Shown here: piece after piece, positions 25,599-36,300 of the stretch
Layout of the letters: every line of letters starts with the position of its first letter
How positions within the stretch are numbered: position 1 is the first letter of the stretch
Position numbers and translations under genes: made by a program
Notes under the pieces: generated by a model
The model's input: the letters and a program-made list of their open reading frames with translations, nothing else
Told to the model about the DNA's origin: nothing
Databases searched by the model: none
Source of the DNA: Bacteroidales bacterium
GTDB lineage: Bacteria; Bacteroidota; Bacteroidia; Bacteroidales; UBA932
Direction: 5' to 3'
NCBI GenBank assembly: GCA_017455065.1
Contig: JAFTBU010000056.1
Location: 43,741 to 107,740 of the forward strand
DNA: 64,000 nucleotides

Positions 25599-28445
25599 CT
25601 AGAATCTGAAATAAATGTTCAACATGTAATTGAGACCCTGCATGTAGAAGTACTTGCTGTCGAAGCGGTAGTACCTGGTGCTGTCGGAGTTCTTGATGAG
25701 TCGGGTCTGCTCGTAGCCGCCGGTCTTGACATTGCGGTTGTTGAGGATGTTGTTGACCTGGAAGGAGAAGCCTATCTGGTTGTTGTTGACATACCAGGAC
25801 TTGCCGATGCTGGCGTTCAGCAGGAAGGCGGGGGCGAATTCCTCCTGGGAAGCCATGTAGCTGATCTCCGCGGGAGAAGCGTATCCGTTGGGACCGGCCA
25901 CCGCGTCGGCGGTGCGGTAGAGAGGATTCATGTCCAGGTAGGAGTGTGCGAAGTACTGGCCGTTGAGTTCCAGGTACCAGTAGTTGACATTGTAGTTGAG
26001 GGCGAGCTGAACGGCGAGCTGAGGGGTGCTGGGCACATAGTGCTTGACGGTACGGATGTACTCCTTGCCGCTGAGGTCGATGTCGACGAGCTCGCTGTGG
26101 TCCTTCCAGTACTGCAGGTCTTCGTTGCGGACGATCTCGTCGCTGTTGTCGATGGTCTGGACGAGATGAGGGTTGGAGGTGTAGATGTACTCACCCCAGC
26201 TGAGGATTCCGGAAGCGGAGAGTCCCTGCACGAAGAGAGGGACTTTCACGCCCAACTCTATACCCATGTGGCGCTGGTCGATGCCGGTGAGGGAGAAGTT
26301 GGTGAAGGAATTCTGCGAATCGTCGTAGGCGCTCATCAGGTCGGTCTGGTCCATGATCTTGGTCCAGAATCCGGTGAGCCTGAGGCTGTAGCCCATGCTG
26401 TTGAACTGGTAGTTCACGTCGGCCGCGATGGTCCTGCGGGGCTTGAGGTCCGTGACCATGGTGTTGCGGGTACGGGGTGAAAGGAAGGCCTGGTTGAAGT
26501 TGGGGGCGTCGTTGAAGTAGCCGGCGTTGACCGAGAAGCGGTGACCGGTGTTGATTACGTATGCCAGGCCGGCCTTGCCGGAATATACCAGGAAGCCTGC
26601 ATGCTTGGACTGTCCCTTGGAATTGTCGGGGAAGAGACCCTTGCGCACGAGTCCGTCGCGCCAGAAAGTCTCGTAGCCGACTGATGCGGCGACATTGCCG
26701 GAGAAGTTGCCGAAGGTGAACGAATCATTCATCCAGGCACCTGCCTTGCGGATCTGGGCAAGGTAGTCATAGCCGTATTTGTCTCCCAGACCCAGTTTCT
26801 GGGCCTCGCCGTGGGCGAGGAAGTAGTCGAGGTCGTTCTGGAGCTTGGTCTCGTCGATGGCGTAATCCCTCTCGGCGAAGGAGTCCACGTTGAGGAAGTA
26901 TTTGCCTCCGAGCAGGTCGGCTATCTTCTTGTAGTTCTCGCTGCGGTTCCATTTGAAGAAGGCGCCGGCGTTGATGATGTTGTTGTCGCTGGTGCGCCAC
27001 TTGATGGTCTCGGCGAGGTTGATCTCATTCTGGTCCACATGCCTTTCCTCGAGGGCGTACTTGGAGCGGCCGCCCGCGGAAGCGTAGTTCACGTTGTAGA
27101 GGCGGTCCCAGTCGATGTGCTGGTAATTGACATAGGAGAAGTTGTCGGGATTCCAGGTCTCGAGGAGGTAGGCGGCCTTGTCCACGTTGGAACGGCCGTA
27201 GTCCTCGTCATCCATGAAGGCGTAGCTCGGGAGGTTCCTGTAGTAGTCGGGCTTGGGGTCCGGTGCGTCGTACCAGTCCAGGGCGGTGTAGCCGTTGGAA
27301 CCGGTGCGCCAGAGCAGGGTGCTCACCGCCTCGAAGTTCTCGTTCGGGGTGTAGGTGTACTTGAGCACCGTGATGGGCTCGAAGGTCTTGCGGACGCGGG
27401 CGTTGCGGACCTTGCCGGCCTGGTAGCCCCAGTTGGAGTTGTACATATTGTCCCCCATCAGGTCATAGACCTCCTGGGTGGAAGCGTTCTGGGCACCTCT
27501 CTGGCCGGGGGTGGCGAAGGTGAAGAGGGCGATCCTGTGGGTGTCGCCTATGTTCTTCTCCACGCCGGCGTAATAGGCGAGGGACTTGTAGTACATTCCC
27601 TTGACCCAATCGTTGCCGCCGAGGCGGGCGGAGGCGCTGAAGACGTAGGACCAGCCATTGTCCAGCTCGCCGGAGCTGTAGGTCGCCATGAGGCGGAGGC
27701 GGTACAATGCGCTGTTGGTCAGCACGCTGAAGCGGAGGCCGGGGCGTGCGGCGGCGGGGTTGCCCATGATGTTGGTCACGCCGTTGAATCCGCCGATGGC
27801 GTAGTCGGAGGTCTCGAGGCCGGAGGTGGCGTCCTTGGTACGCATCACCTCGTTGAGGCCGCTCCAGAGGGAATACGGGGAGTATCCGGTGATGGCGTCA
27901 TTGAGCTTGATGCCGCTGAGCATCACATCCTGGAGCTCGGAGTTGTAACCGCGGTTCTTGAAGCGGATGGAGCTGAAACCATAGCTTACGGCGGAGTTGT
28001 ACACGTCGTTGGAGCCGAAGAGGATGGTCGGGGTGTCGCTGTAGCCGGAGTCGTCCATGTCGAATTCGGCGAAGTTGGAGTCATCCACGTCGTTCTCCTC
28101 CCTGGCAATCGGGGACATGGTCACGAACATGAGGTCGCGGACGAATCCCTCCACGAGGACGTTGGTGAGTGTGGCAATGTATCCTTCCGCACTGAAAGTC
28201 AGCGTATAGCGGCCGTTCTCAAGGTTGGGAGTACGGAATGTGCCGTCCGGGGCGGTCTTGAAGGAAGCGAGTTCCTGCCCCTCGGCAAGCACGGTGACCA
28301 CTGCATCGGGAATGGGTTCGCGCCCGATACGGCTTACGACAGTGCCTTTGACGGCGCCGATGGTGAGCTTGCTGTCAGTGCTTCCCTGGGCCATGGCGCA
28401 GAGAGCGGAAAGCAGCATCACAAAGGCTAGAATTGTCTTTTTCAT
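25599..28445 (-). CDS. TonB-dependent receptor with N-terminal carboxypeptidase-regulatory-like domain
   Basis: 948 residues. Signal peptide (to CAMAQ), then a carboxypeptidase-regulatory-like beta-sandwich (about 30-115: VKGTVVSRIGREPIPDAVVTV, LENGRYTLTFSAEGY), a divergent plug (GFSSIRFKNRGYNSELQDVMLSGIKLND) and an outer-membrane barrel ending in an aromatic residue (YFRF). No SusD partner is adjacent. It sits between a secreted endonuclease/phosphatase-family gene and the DUF5689-like gene, which suggests uptake of the products of nucleic-acid breakdown. Substrate not proven. Confidence 0.85.
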   Translation of the reverse strand: MKKTILAFVMLLSALCAMAQGSTDSKLTIGAVKGTVVSRIGREPIPDAVVTVLAEGQELASFKTAPDGTFRTPNLENGRYTLTFSAEGYIATLTNVLVEGFVRDLMFVTMSPIAREENDVDDSNFAEFDMDDSGYSDTPTILFGSNDVYNSAVSYGFSSIRFKNRGYNSELQDVMLSGIKLNDAITGYSPYSLWSGLNEVMRTKDATSGLETSDYAIGGFNGVTNIMGNPAAARPGLRFSVLTNSALYRLRLMATYSSGELDNGWSYVFSASARLGGNDWVKGMYYKSLAYYAGVEKNIGDTHRIALFTFATPGQRGAQNASTQEVYDLMGDNMYNSNWGYQAGKVRNARVRKTFEPITVLKYTYTPNENFEAVSTLLWRTGSNGYTALDWYDAPDPKPDYYRNLPSYAFMDDEDYGRSNVDKAAYLLETWNPDNFSYVNYQHIDWDRLYNVNYASAGGRSKYALEERHVDQNEINLAETIKWRTSDNNIINAGAFFKWNRSENYKKIADLLGGKYFLNVDSFAERDYAIDETKLQNDLDYFLAHGEAQKLGLGDKYGYDYLAQIRKAGAWMNDSFTFGNFSGNVAASVGYETFWRDGLVRKGLFPDNSKGQSKHAGFLVYSGKAGLAYVINTGHRFSVNAGYFNDAPNFNQAFLSPRTRNTMVTDLKPRRTIAADVNYQFNSMGYSLRLTGFWTKIMDQTDLMSAYDDSQNSFTNFSLTGIDQRHMGIELGVKVPLFVQGLSASGILSWGEYIYTSNPHLVQTIDNSDEIVRNEDLQYWKDHSELVDIDLSGKEYIRTVKHYVPSTPQLAVQLALNYNVNYWYLELNGQYFAHSYLDMNPLYRTADAVAGPNGYASPAEISYMASQEEFAPAFLLNASIGKSWYVNNNQIGFSFQVNNILNNRNVKTGGYEQTRLIKNSDSTRYYRFDSKYFYMQGLNYMLNIYFRF

Positions 28446-28451
28446 ATGTTT

Positions 28452-29519
28452 CTATTTGGAAATTACGATGTAGGTCGGATAGTGGTCGGAGTAGCCGCCG
28501 ATGAAGGCGCCGCCGGAGAAGGTCCTGAAAGGATAGCCCTTGTACTGGCCGGATTCCTGGGTCATCCAGGGTTTCTTGAAGACGCGGCCGTAGTATTTGT
28601 TCTTGACTATCTTGCGGATCTGGAGAGACCCCTTGGGAGCGTTGACGAAATTGTTGTTGACCAGTATCTGGTCGTAGATGCTCCAGGTGCCCTGGTAGCA
28701 GAGGGTGCCGTAACCGTTCTCCAGCATGCTGTAGAAGGGGTTGAAGAACTCGGTCGGGGTGACGGCCTTGATATCCTTCTGTCCGTGCATCATGACCTTC
28801 ATGCTCTCGTCGAAGGGGTCGTCGTTCATGTCACCCATGACAGCGATCTTGATGCCGGGGAATTCCTCCATGAGGGCCATGGCGTGGGCGTAGATGATCT
28901 CGGCGCCCCTGGAACGGAGGAAACCGCTCTTGCCGCCTACCCTCGAAGGGAGGTGGGCCACATAGAATGCGCACATCTCGCCGCCTATGGTGCCGCGCAG
29001 CATGACAATGTCCCTGGTGCGGAAGTTCGCCATCTCCTCCTCGGTCATGTCGGGAGTGAGGGTGGTGCCTTCGAAGGTGAAGGGAATGGCCTCGCTGTCG
29101 ATGTAGGCGAAGCTCCTGGGATCGTAGAGGAATGCGACATCGACGCCGCGCCTGTCAGGGCTGTCGAAATGGACGATCTGGTAATTGGCGTCCGCGATCT
29201 CGGGCTGGCTGATGAGGTCTTCGAGCACCAGGCGGTTCTCGATCTCGCTGACACCAAGTATGGTGTGGTAGCGGCCGTTGTCATCGCGCATGGCGCGGAT
29301 GACGGAAGCCATGTTGTGCAATTTCTTGGTGTATTTGGCTTCAGTCCATTTGTTGGAGCCTTCCGGGAGGAACTGCTCGTCGTTCTTGGCCGGGTCGTTG
29401 TATATGTCGAAAAGGTTCTCGAGATTGTAGAATCCGATGACATAGTTCTGCTTCTGTCCGTAGGCGACGCAGCTTACGAACATCAGCGCGAGCGACAGTG
29501 CTATGATTATGCATTTCAT
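28452..29519 (-). CDS. Secreted endonuclease/exonuclease/phosphatase-family protein
   Basis: 355 residues from ATG 29519 (MKCIIIALSLALMFVSCVAYGQ); an upstream ATG at 29552 would bury the signal peptide. The catalytic set of the family is complete: FYNLENLFD (metal Asn/Glu), GVSEIENRLVLEDL, RRGVDVAFLY, VMGDMNDDP and the final SDH in GGYSDHYPTY. Fold members cleave phosphodiester bonds in DNA, RNA or lipids; with a DNA/RNA endonuclease immediately upstream, extracellular nucleic acid is the likely substrate. The signal could be cleaved at Cys (lipoprotein) or after AYG. Confidence 0.88.
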   Translation of the reverse strand: MKCIIIALSLALMFVSCVAYGQKQNYVIGFYNLENLFDIYNDPAKNDEQFLPEGSNKWTEAKYTKKLHNMASVIRAMRDDNGRYHTILGVSEIENRLVLEDLISQPEIADANYQIVHFDSPDRRGVDVAFLYDPRSFAYIDSEAIPFTFEGTTLTPDMTEEEMANFRTRDIVMLRGTIGGEMCAFYVAHLPSRVGGKSGFLRSRGAEIIYAHAMALMEEFPGIKIAVMGDMNDDPFDESMKVMMHGQKDIKAVTPTEFFNPFYSMLENGYGTLCYQGTWSIYDQILVNNNFVNAPKGSLQIRKIVKNKYYGRVFKKPWMTQESGQYKGYPFRTFSGGAFIGGYSDHYPTYIVISK

Positions 29520-29533
29520 GATATGATAGGTTA

Positions 29534-30838
29534 TCAGTTGTTTTTCCACCATGATGCTACGGTTGATTCGACCTGGACGGCCTTGTCGGCTCCAATGGCT
29601 CCGGGCAGGTTGACGAAGAAGTCAAATCCTGTCTTCTGCTCCAGCTCGTCGATGGTCATTGCATGATTGAGAGGGTTCTGGTCGCTGCCGTAGGAACGGT
29701 TCTCGAAATAGAACGCGACGCCGAGATAGTACCCTGTGGAGGAGTAGGCTCCGAAACGGGACATGGGGGCCTGCTTGCCATAATAGGGGTCGCCCGGGTC
29801 CTTGGGGTCGTGCTTGACGCCGGCATAGCCGAGGAGGGCCTTGAAATAGCCGGTGGGGACGGTGATCTTCTTCCACTCCTGGTCGAACACGACGGTGGTG
29901 CTGCCGTCCAGCACGCAGCCGGTCACGACATAGAGGGTGTCCATCACTGCGCTCCAGTTGCGGACCTTGCCCTCGAGGGTAGCCCACATCTTGCCGTTGA
30001 AATCCGAATTCTGCGGGGTCATGTTGGTGCCGTAGAAAGTCTTGCGGTTGGCGTTCTGGCTGTCCGTGACATTGAGCCTGTCGGCCGAAGCGCACTGATG
30101 GCCGCGGTCAAATCCGGACCAGTTGCCCCAGGAATTCATGTATGAGCGTTCGATGATGTAGGGCTGGAACTCCTGAGGGAGCTTGGGATCCAGGCCCCAG
30201 TCATCGGTACGTCCGGCATGGCTGCCGGTATAGTCGTCGATGAGGCCGGTGTTCATGGGATAAGCCACCCAGCGGGCCACGAGGTTGGCGGGGTCCCAGT
30301 AATACTCGAAGCAACGCTCAGTCTTCCCCCTCACCTTCATCTGGTGGGCGAAGTAATAGAGGTCGCTGCGGTCGGTCGCCGGAAGCTCCATCCAAGGTCC
30401 TACGGGATCGGGAGAGAGCACCTTCGCCGGCTCCGGATGGACATCGCCGGCATCCTGCTCGAATGCGCACACCTGCCGCTGCCCCTCGGAGACGAGCACC
30501 AGCTCGCAGGAGCGGGCTTCCTCGGTACCATTGGCATCATACTCCAGGACAATGTTGCTGGCGTCGCCGCTGCCGCTGAGGTCGGTGACCCCTTCGGCAT
30601 CGGAGAAAAAACGTATCCTGACCCAGCCGGGGGCGGAACCGTCCTCCAGCTGGAGCGACAGGGCCCAGGCCCCTGCGGCCTTCACCGTCACGAACTGGCT
30701 GCCTGCCTTGTTGGTCAGGGTCGCCGTCTTGATGGTGACCGAGATCGGCTTCACCTCCTCCGGCTGCGAGCACGCCGCGGCCAGCCCTGCCATCAGCAAG
30801 GCTGCCGCCAATGCATGTATGAGTCTGCCGGGAGTCAT
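29534..30838 (-). CDS. DNA/RNA non-specific endonuclease lipoprotein
   Basis: 434 residues. Lipobox AAAC after a long hydrophobic segment; a BACON-like beta-sandwich (about 35-130) precedes the beta-beta-alpha-metal nuclease domain. The catalytic DRGHQ motif lies at about residues 245-249 with His247 as general base, followed by NANRKTFYGTNMTPQNSDFNGKMW, where the metal-binding Asn is expected. Such enzymes cut both DNA and RNA. Its position between the BACON/OB lipoprotein and the second nuclease points to a shared extracellular role. Confidence 0.92.
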   Translation of the reverse strand: MTPGRLIHALAAALLMAGLAAACSQPEEVKPISVTIKTATLTNKAGSQFVTVKAAGAWALSLQLEDGSAPGWVRIRFFSDAEGVTDLSGSGDASNIVLEYDANGTEEARSCELVLVSEGQRQVCAFEQDAGDVHPEPAKVLSPDPVGPWMELPATDRSDLYYFAHQMKVRGKTERCFEYYWDPANLVARWVAYPMNTGLIDDYTGSHAGRTDDWGLDPKLPQEFQPYIIERSYMNSWGNWSGFDRGHQCASADRLNVTDSQNANRKTFYGTNMTPQNSDFNGKMWATLEGKVRNWSAVMDTLYVVTGCVLDGSTTVVFDQEWKKITVPTGYFKALLGYAGVKHDPKDPGDPYYGKQAPMSRFGAYSSTGYYLGVAFYFENRSYGSDQNPLNHAMTIDELEQKTGFDFFVNLPGAIGADKAVQVESTVASWWKNN

Positions 30839-30841
30839 GGC

Positions 30842-33175
30842 TTAGGGCTTGACGATGATATAATCGAAATCGAACTGTCCTGCCTTGCTGCTGCCTTCAG
30901 TACCGTGTGTAGCTTTCTCTCCGACAGTAAAGGTGACGCTCTTTGCGGAGCCTGTCCAGGTGACAGTCCAGTTGGAGGTGTCGATAGCGACGCTTCCGGT
31001 GCTGGCAGTGATATCCGTCAGACGCTTCTTTCCTTGAGCGGAGATGGCGAAGCTTATGCTGGTGATATCAGCAGCAGAGTTGGAAATGGTAAGCGTATTC
31101 TTGGCATAAGCACGGCAGTCGTTGGAGGTTCCATTGACTGTAGGTTTGGTGCCTCCGTCAGCTTTGGCGACAGATATTGAATAGTTGCCTGCAGTGAGGG
31201 CGATTACATCGCCACCTATTCCTCCCCAAGCAGCCTGGCCGGACCAGCTGATCTTGCTGGTTCCGTCTGACTGGGCTTCAATCTGTCCGCCGCTTCCGCC
31301 GGTGGGAGTGTCGCCGCCCGGAGTGTTGCCGCCGCCGGAGGAGGCGGTCTTGTACTCGATGGTCTGGCTGGTGGTGGTATTTTCTATCTTGACGGCGATG
31401 ACGTTCAGGAGCTTATTGGAGGTGTTGATGCCGTTGAAGTAGCCGTACACTACGACCTGGTCGCCGTTGTTGAGACCCTCGAAGGACGGGGCGCTGGAGA
31501 GGGCGCCCTTGAGGTCGGTGACACCGGAGACGACGAAATTGGTATAGTTGCCGCTGATTTCCACGGTGGCGCTGTACTTGACATAGACGGCCTCGGTGGC
31601 GGAGAAGCTGGCGAAATTGGCAGTGATGTCCACGGGATCGGGATAGCTGACGGTGCCGGTGGAAGTCTTGGTCGTCTTGGGACCGGTCACTTCCGGCAGG
31701 CCGTAGTACTCGTCCTTGGTACCGGTCAGGCTGACGACGTCGCCGACGGAGACCGAAGGCGTCGTGGCCTCATAGACATACACAGCGTGGGCGCCGTCGG
31801 TTGCGACATAACCCTTGGTAGTGATGGCTGCGACCTGGAGGCCGGAGATTTCGAAATTGGTCTTGTTGTCAAGTCCGAGGAGCTCGGCTATGCTGGAGAC
31901 CGGGGTGGCCGGGGTTGCCGTGCCCTCGGTGACAGACTCGATGTATCCGTTCAGCACCTCGACCTTGTCCCCGTAGGAACCGCGGTTGCCCACGACGGTG
32001 ATGGTGTTGCCGGCGACGAGTTTGGAGGCGAAATCGCTCACATTGTCAGCGCCGTAGAAGTACACTGAACCGGTCTCGTCCACGACGTCGAAATTGCCAA
32101 ACTTGGTGTTGATGCTGCCGCTGATCTTACCGGTCAGGCGGTACCACTCGGTAGTGCTTTCGGGCTTGGCGAGGAATTCGGCGACAGTGACATTTGTAAT
32201 CTTGTCGGGACGGGCGTTGGAGCCCTCGCTGTAGCTCTCGATCCAGGCGTCGATGACCTCGTGCTTGTCGGTGCCGTAGAGGGTGTATTTACCGCGCAGG
32301 GTCACGGTGTAGCCCTTCTTGAGGACATTGCCGTACTCAGCGGCGTTGTTGACGGTCCACACGGTGATGCTGCCGGTGGCGTCCTTCATGTCGAAGCTGC
32401 AGTACTGCGAATTGACGGAGGAAGTGATGGTACCGGTGAGCCTGTAGGTGGTCATCGGATCGGCCTTCTGGATGAATTCGGCAATGCTGACGGCCTGCAC
32501 CTTGGAAGGATCTTCCTGCTCGGGAGCGGTGTATGCGGTGATCTTGCCGTTGGCCATCTGGTGGGCCTTCTTCTGCTCATACCACTGGTAATTGCCCTCG
32601 ACGGTCACGGTGCCGCCGGTAGCGAGCTCCGCGACATAGTCCTGGAAGTTCTCCGGGAAGGCAATGGAGATGGTGCCGGTCTCGTCGGTGAGGTCGAAGC
32701 CGTAGAATGAGCCGTTGGCAATGTTGGAAATGCGTCCGGTCAGCTGGTAGGCCGTCTTAGTATCGGCCTTCTCAATGAATTCAGCCACGGTCAGAGGCTT
32801 CGCCACGCCCTCTTCCCCTTCGGGACCTTCCTGCGAAACTTCCACCATGGACCAGCAGAGAAGGGAGTTGTTACCATAGAAATTGACCACTTCAGTGCGG
32901 TTGGTGGCATTGTTGGGAGTGACGCTGATGGTCACGACGGTGCCGTCCGTAGCTCCGCCCTCGGCGGGGGTCACCACTATCCAGTCGGCATCGGTGCGGG
33001 CCACCCACTGGTAGTTAGAGACCACGGTGACGGTCTTCTCGCCCTGGTTCTGGTCGAAGGCGAGAGTCTCGGGGGTCACGCTGATCACGGCGGGACCTTT
33101 ATCCTTGTTGGGCAGGCAGCCGGTAAGGGCCACCGCCGCAGCCATAACGGCCACAAAAAGGTTTCTCAGTTTCAT
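30842..33175 (-). CDS. BACON-domain lipoprotein with tandem OB-fold (DUF5689-like) modules
   Basis: 777 residues. Lipobox LTGC, then a BACON domain (about 30-115: LAFDQNQGEKTVTVVSN, DADWIVVTPAEGG). Next, four related modules of about 100 residues begin near 127, 226, 328 and 428, each opening with (T/S)(V/I)AEF-like sequence and (R/Q)LTG.I, then a F..D..DETGS strand, as in OB folds. A fifth more divergent copy starts near 520. A Gly/Pro linker (about 625-640) leads to a C-terminal beta-rich domain. It starts the nuclease-receptor gene run, 4 bases upstream of the endonuclease gene. Role in binding nucleic acid is inferred. Confidence 0.8.
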   Translation of the reverse strand: MKLRNLFVAVMAAAVALTGCLPNKDKGPAVISVTPETLAFDQNQGEKTVTVVSNYQWVARTDADWIVVTPAEGGATDGTVVTISVTPNNATNRTEVVNFYGNNSLLCWSMVEVSQEGPEGEEGVAKPLTVAEFIEKADTKTAYQLTGRISNIANGSFYGFDLTDETGTISIAFPENFQDYVAELATGGTVTVEGNYQWYEQKKAHQMANGKITAYTAPEQEDPSKVQAVSIAEFIQKADPMTTYRLTGTITSSVNSQYCSFDMKDATGSITVWTVNNAAEYGNVLKKGYTVTLRGKYTLYGTDKHEVIDAWIESYSEGSNARPDKITNVTVAEFLAKPESTTEWYRLTGKISGSINTKFGNFDVVDETGSVYFYGADNVSDFASKLVAGNTITVVGNRGSYGDKVEVLNGYIESVTEGTATPATPVSSIAELLGLDNKTNFEISGLQVAAITTKGYVATDGAHAVYVYEATTPSVSVGDVVSLTGTKDEYYGLPEVTGPKTTKTSTGTVSYPDPVDITANFASFSATEAVYVKYSATVEISGNYTNFVVSGVTDLKGALSSAPSFEGLNNGDQVVVYGYFNGINTSNKLLNVIAVKIENTTTSQTIEYKTASSGGGNTPGGDTPTGGSGGQIEAQSDGTSKISWSGQAAWGGIGGDVIALTAGNYSISVAKADGGTKPTVNGTSNDCRAYAKNTLTISNSAADITSISFAISAQGKKRLTDITASTGSVAIDTSNWTVTWTGSAKSVTFTVGEKATHGTEGSSKAGQFDFDYIIVKP

Positions 33176-33214
33176 ATTGCGTTATTACTATGTTTAACTT
33201 GCTGACCAAGACAT

Positions 33215-33222
33215 CAAATATA
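33215..33222 (-). promoter_or_regulatory. -7 element (TATATTTG) for nuclease/receptor gene run
   Basis: TATATTTG read leftward, about 40 bases before the ATG at 33175, and downstream of the giant-gene terminator. It likely drives the run of genes from 33175 leftward. Confidence 0.55.
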
Positions 33223-33285
33223 CAAAAAACCAGCCGAATAATCGTACTACTCGTGTGGGATTCTGCACGTGTAGTGGCAAAAAAG

Positions 33286-33324
33286 GAGGGTGACCTCTGG
33301 TCGCAGGACCTTGGGGTCACCCTC
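33286..33324 (-). terminator. Factor-independent terminator after the giant lipoprotein gene
   Basis: GAGGGTGACC (33286-33295) pairs perfectly with GGTCACCCTC (33315-33324); on the minus strand the stem is followed by a T-run (33279-33284). It is 21 bases past the giant gene stop. Confidence 0.85.
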
Positions 33325-33344
33325 TTCAAAAGAGACGCACTGGT

Positions 33345-36300
33345 TTATTGATACGTAACCGAGATCTCCGTTATTCTCACCTGGCCGTTTGTGGCCGACC
33401 CCGTATTCCCTACTGAATAGGTCACAGAAGAGGCGTTCGGAGACTGGGCGGCCCCGGAGGAGACTGTCGCAGTACCATTCTTAAGCGTACCACCGTTGGT
33501 GGCAGCATAGGTGATCGTCACCGAAGTGATTGTCTTCGTTCCGGCACTGATGGTAATCGAAGGGTTTTCACTTTGATACATTCTCCACTGGTTTCCAGCT
33601 GTATAATACTTGCCGGTGTTGCCTCCGCCGCTGACTGTCGCAGTCACATTCGAGTCAATGCTCAGCGATGTGTATTTCGTGCCATTGGTCCAACTATTGC
33701 TGGAAGCATAGGTTCCAATATTTACACTTGCAACGGTAGGACTACCACCGCCGCTGGCGGGCGTAAAGGTGGCGCTGATGGTCACGGGGGAAGTACCCAT
33801 CGTGAAGGTGGTCGTGGCGGCCGTTGAACTGACAACGGTAGCACCGGTCACCGTCCAGCTGGTGAAATCATAACCTGTCCCGGCAGTTGCCGTGAGCGTA
33901 ACGGTCGTGCCGGACGCCACGTTCGCGCCGCTGGAAATGACAGAGCCGCCCGCGCTAACCGTGAACGAGCAACCTGCCGTTGCGGCCGCACCGGTCGGCT
34001 GGCTGAAGGTAACGGTCGCAGGACCTGAGCCGCCGCCAGTCGAAACTATATCCAGGTCGTTGGCTATCGAGAAGAACTTGACTTCCTTGGTAGCGTTGTA
34101 GTAGGTCACCAGACCGCGGACGTTGATCACGGTACCGGCGGTGGGAAGGCTCCCGCTCTGGTTGCTGAACATGATCACGCTGCCGTCCTCGGAGAGGGTG
34201 ATGTTCTTGCCGGAGACGGAAGCGACGGTCACGTTGGAGACCTGTACATACTTGCTCTCGTAATCGGCGAAGTTGGCTGCCAGGGTGGCGATGGGAACCT
34301 CGGTGGGAGTCACGGTATTGCCTCCGGAGATGGTCGCCAAGGTCTTGTCGAAGTTGGTGATCTCGAAGTTGCCCTGGTACTTGGTCACCTTGCCGCTGAT
34401 GGTGCCGGAGACCATGTCGCCGGCCTGCAGGCCGTGGCCGCTGGTGTAGCCGAGGATGGCGCCGGTGGCATCTTCAAGGTAGAAGTTGCTTCCGCTGACA
34501 TAGGTCACGAGTGCTCCGGAAAGGGCAATCGAGAACTCGGTGGCGGAGGAACCGTTGTAGGCGGCCTTGATGTCGCTGATGGTGCCTGCTGCTGCAGGAG
34601 GCAGGGCCTCGCCCACGGTGACAAGGCAACGGGCTTCCGCGTACGGATAGAGTCCGTTGGACTTGACATAGGCGACAATCTCTGCCTCTCCCTGGCTCAC
34701 GCCGGTGACTGCACCGCTCGGAGTGACCTCAGCTACGGCAGGGGTGGTGCTGTAGTACTGGATGCGCTCGGGAGATGTGGTGGTGGCGGTGAGGTTGAAG
34801 GTGGCGCCTGCGGGGATGTTCACCTCGGTGGGGGAAAGATCCACGGAGGCACCGAGAGAGATGACATCCTGCTCAGCGAGTTCGAACACGAGCAGAGCCT
34901 GCTTCTTGCCGGGGCCATAGTAAGGGAAGGCCACGAGCTTGGAGATCTCAGCGCCCTCTGCCAGGAACTCGACAGGGACGAGGGTCACCACCTGGATGGT
35001 GTCGGTACCCTGGGCGATCGCTCCGGTTTCACCCACCTGTGCGGTCTTGGTGACTTTGACGTCATTGAGGATCACACGGTTCAAGAGAAGGTCGGCGAAG
35101 CGGCTCTTGACCTGGGCTATGGTCAGGTTCTCGGCAGGAAGCTCGCTTGCGCGGGTCTTGGTGTTGTCGACAAAGTTGCAGGCACCCAGCACGAGGTTCT
35201 GGTTGGTGACATTTGCGGTCACATCAGCCTCGACGAAGCCTTCGAACAGATCTCCGGTGGCATATCCGTGACCACTCCTGTCGAGCAGGGCGCCGTACTT
35301 GCCTTCCTGGATGACAGCAAAACGGCTGTCGGCATAGGTGACGACGGGATCGATGAGGGTCACGGTCTGGTCGGTCATAGGAACAGCTTCCTTGACGCCC
35401 TTGAGGCCGCGGATCTCGATCTCACCGTTCTCGTTGGAAGTGCCGATGCTGTGGTGGCTGAAGACCACCCAGGTGTTCACGCCGTCCACGACGCAGCCGT
35501 AGGACTCCTTGGAAGAGCGGGCCTCGTTGAGAGGAACCATGGTTGCTCCGCTGTTGGAGACCTTGCTGATCTGGGCGCCGGAGGCATCCTTGAGGACAAT
35601 GACGAAGCCTTCGGTTCCGTTCACTGCGAGAGGGAAGGAAACGTGGTCGCCTGCGGCCACCTTGCCCTTGCTGGCGGGGATGGTGTAGCTTTCGCTGCCG
35701 TTGGTCAAGGTCCAGCCGGTGATGTCAGCCTCGGAAGATGCGGGGTTGAAGAGCTCGACCTTGTCGTTTGCGGGCCATACCTCGTTGATGCAGACGGGAT
35801 CCTCGGAAGCGCTGCCGTCGGCGAGGGTCACCTTGATGCCGCCGTGGTACATATGTCCGGCGAAGGTCAGGGTCACGCTGCCGGCCTTGCCCATCCACTT
35901 GTTGGGAGTCCAGGCACCGGAGCTGCAGGTAGGAGCTGCGCCGCCGCCGTTGTCGGCCACGTCGGTGAACTCGATCTGGGTGATGACCTTGCCCTCAGGG
36001 GCGGTGACGGTCATGGCGTTCTTGTTGTACAGACGGACTGCGGAAGCACTTGCCCAGTATCGGGGGTTGGTGCTGGCGCCGTTCTTGTCGAAGGAGTACT
36101 TGACACCGTCGATGGTGTAGGTCTCGAGAGGCTCGATGTTCTCGGTGGTGTTGAAGTACTCGGGCCAGTTGACGCTCTGGGTGTCTCCGGCAGGCTCCGG
36201 ATCATCGGGACCGGGACCGGGAGCAGGCTCGACTCCGCCTTCGGATTTACCGTTGAGAGAGTACACGAATGCCTTCTTGTTGGAGGTCTCGTAGGTGCCC

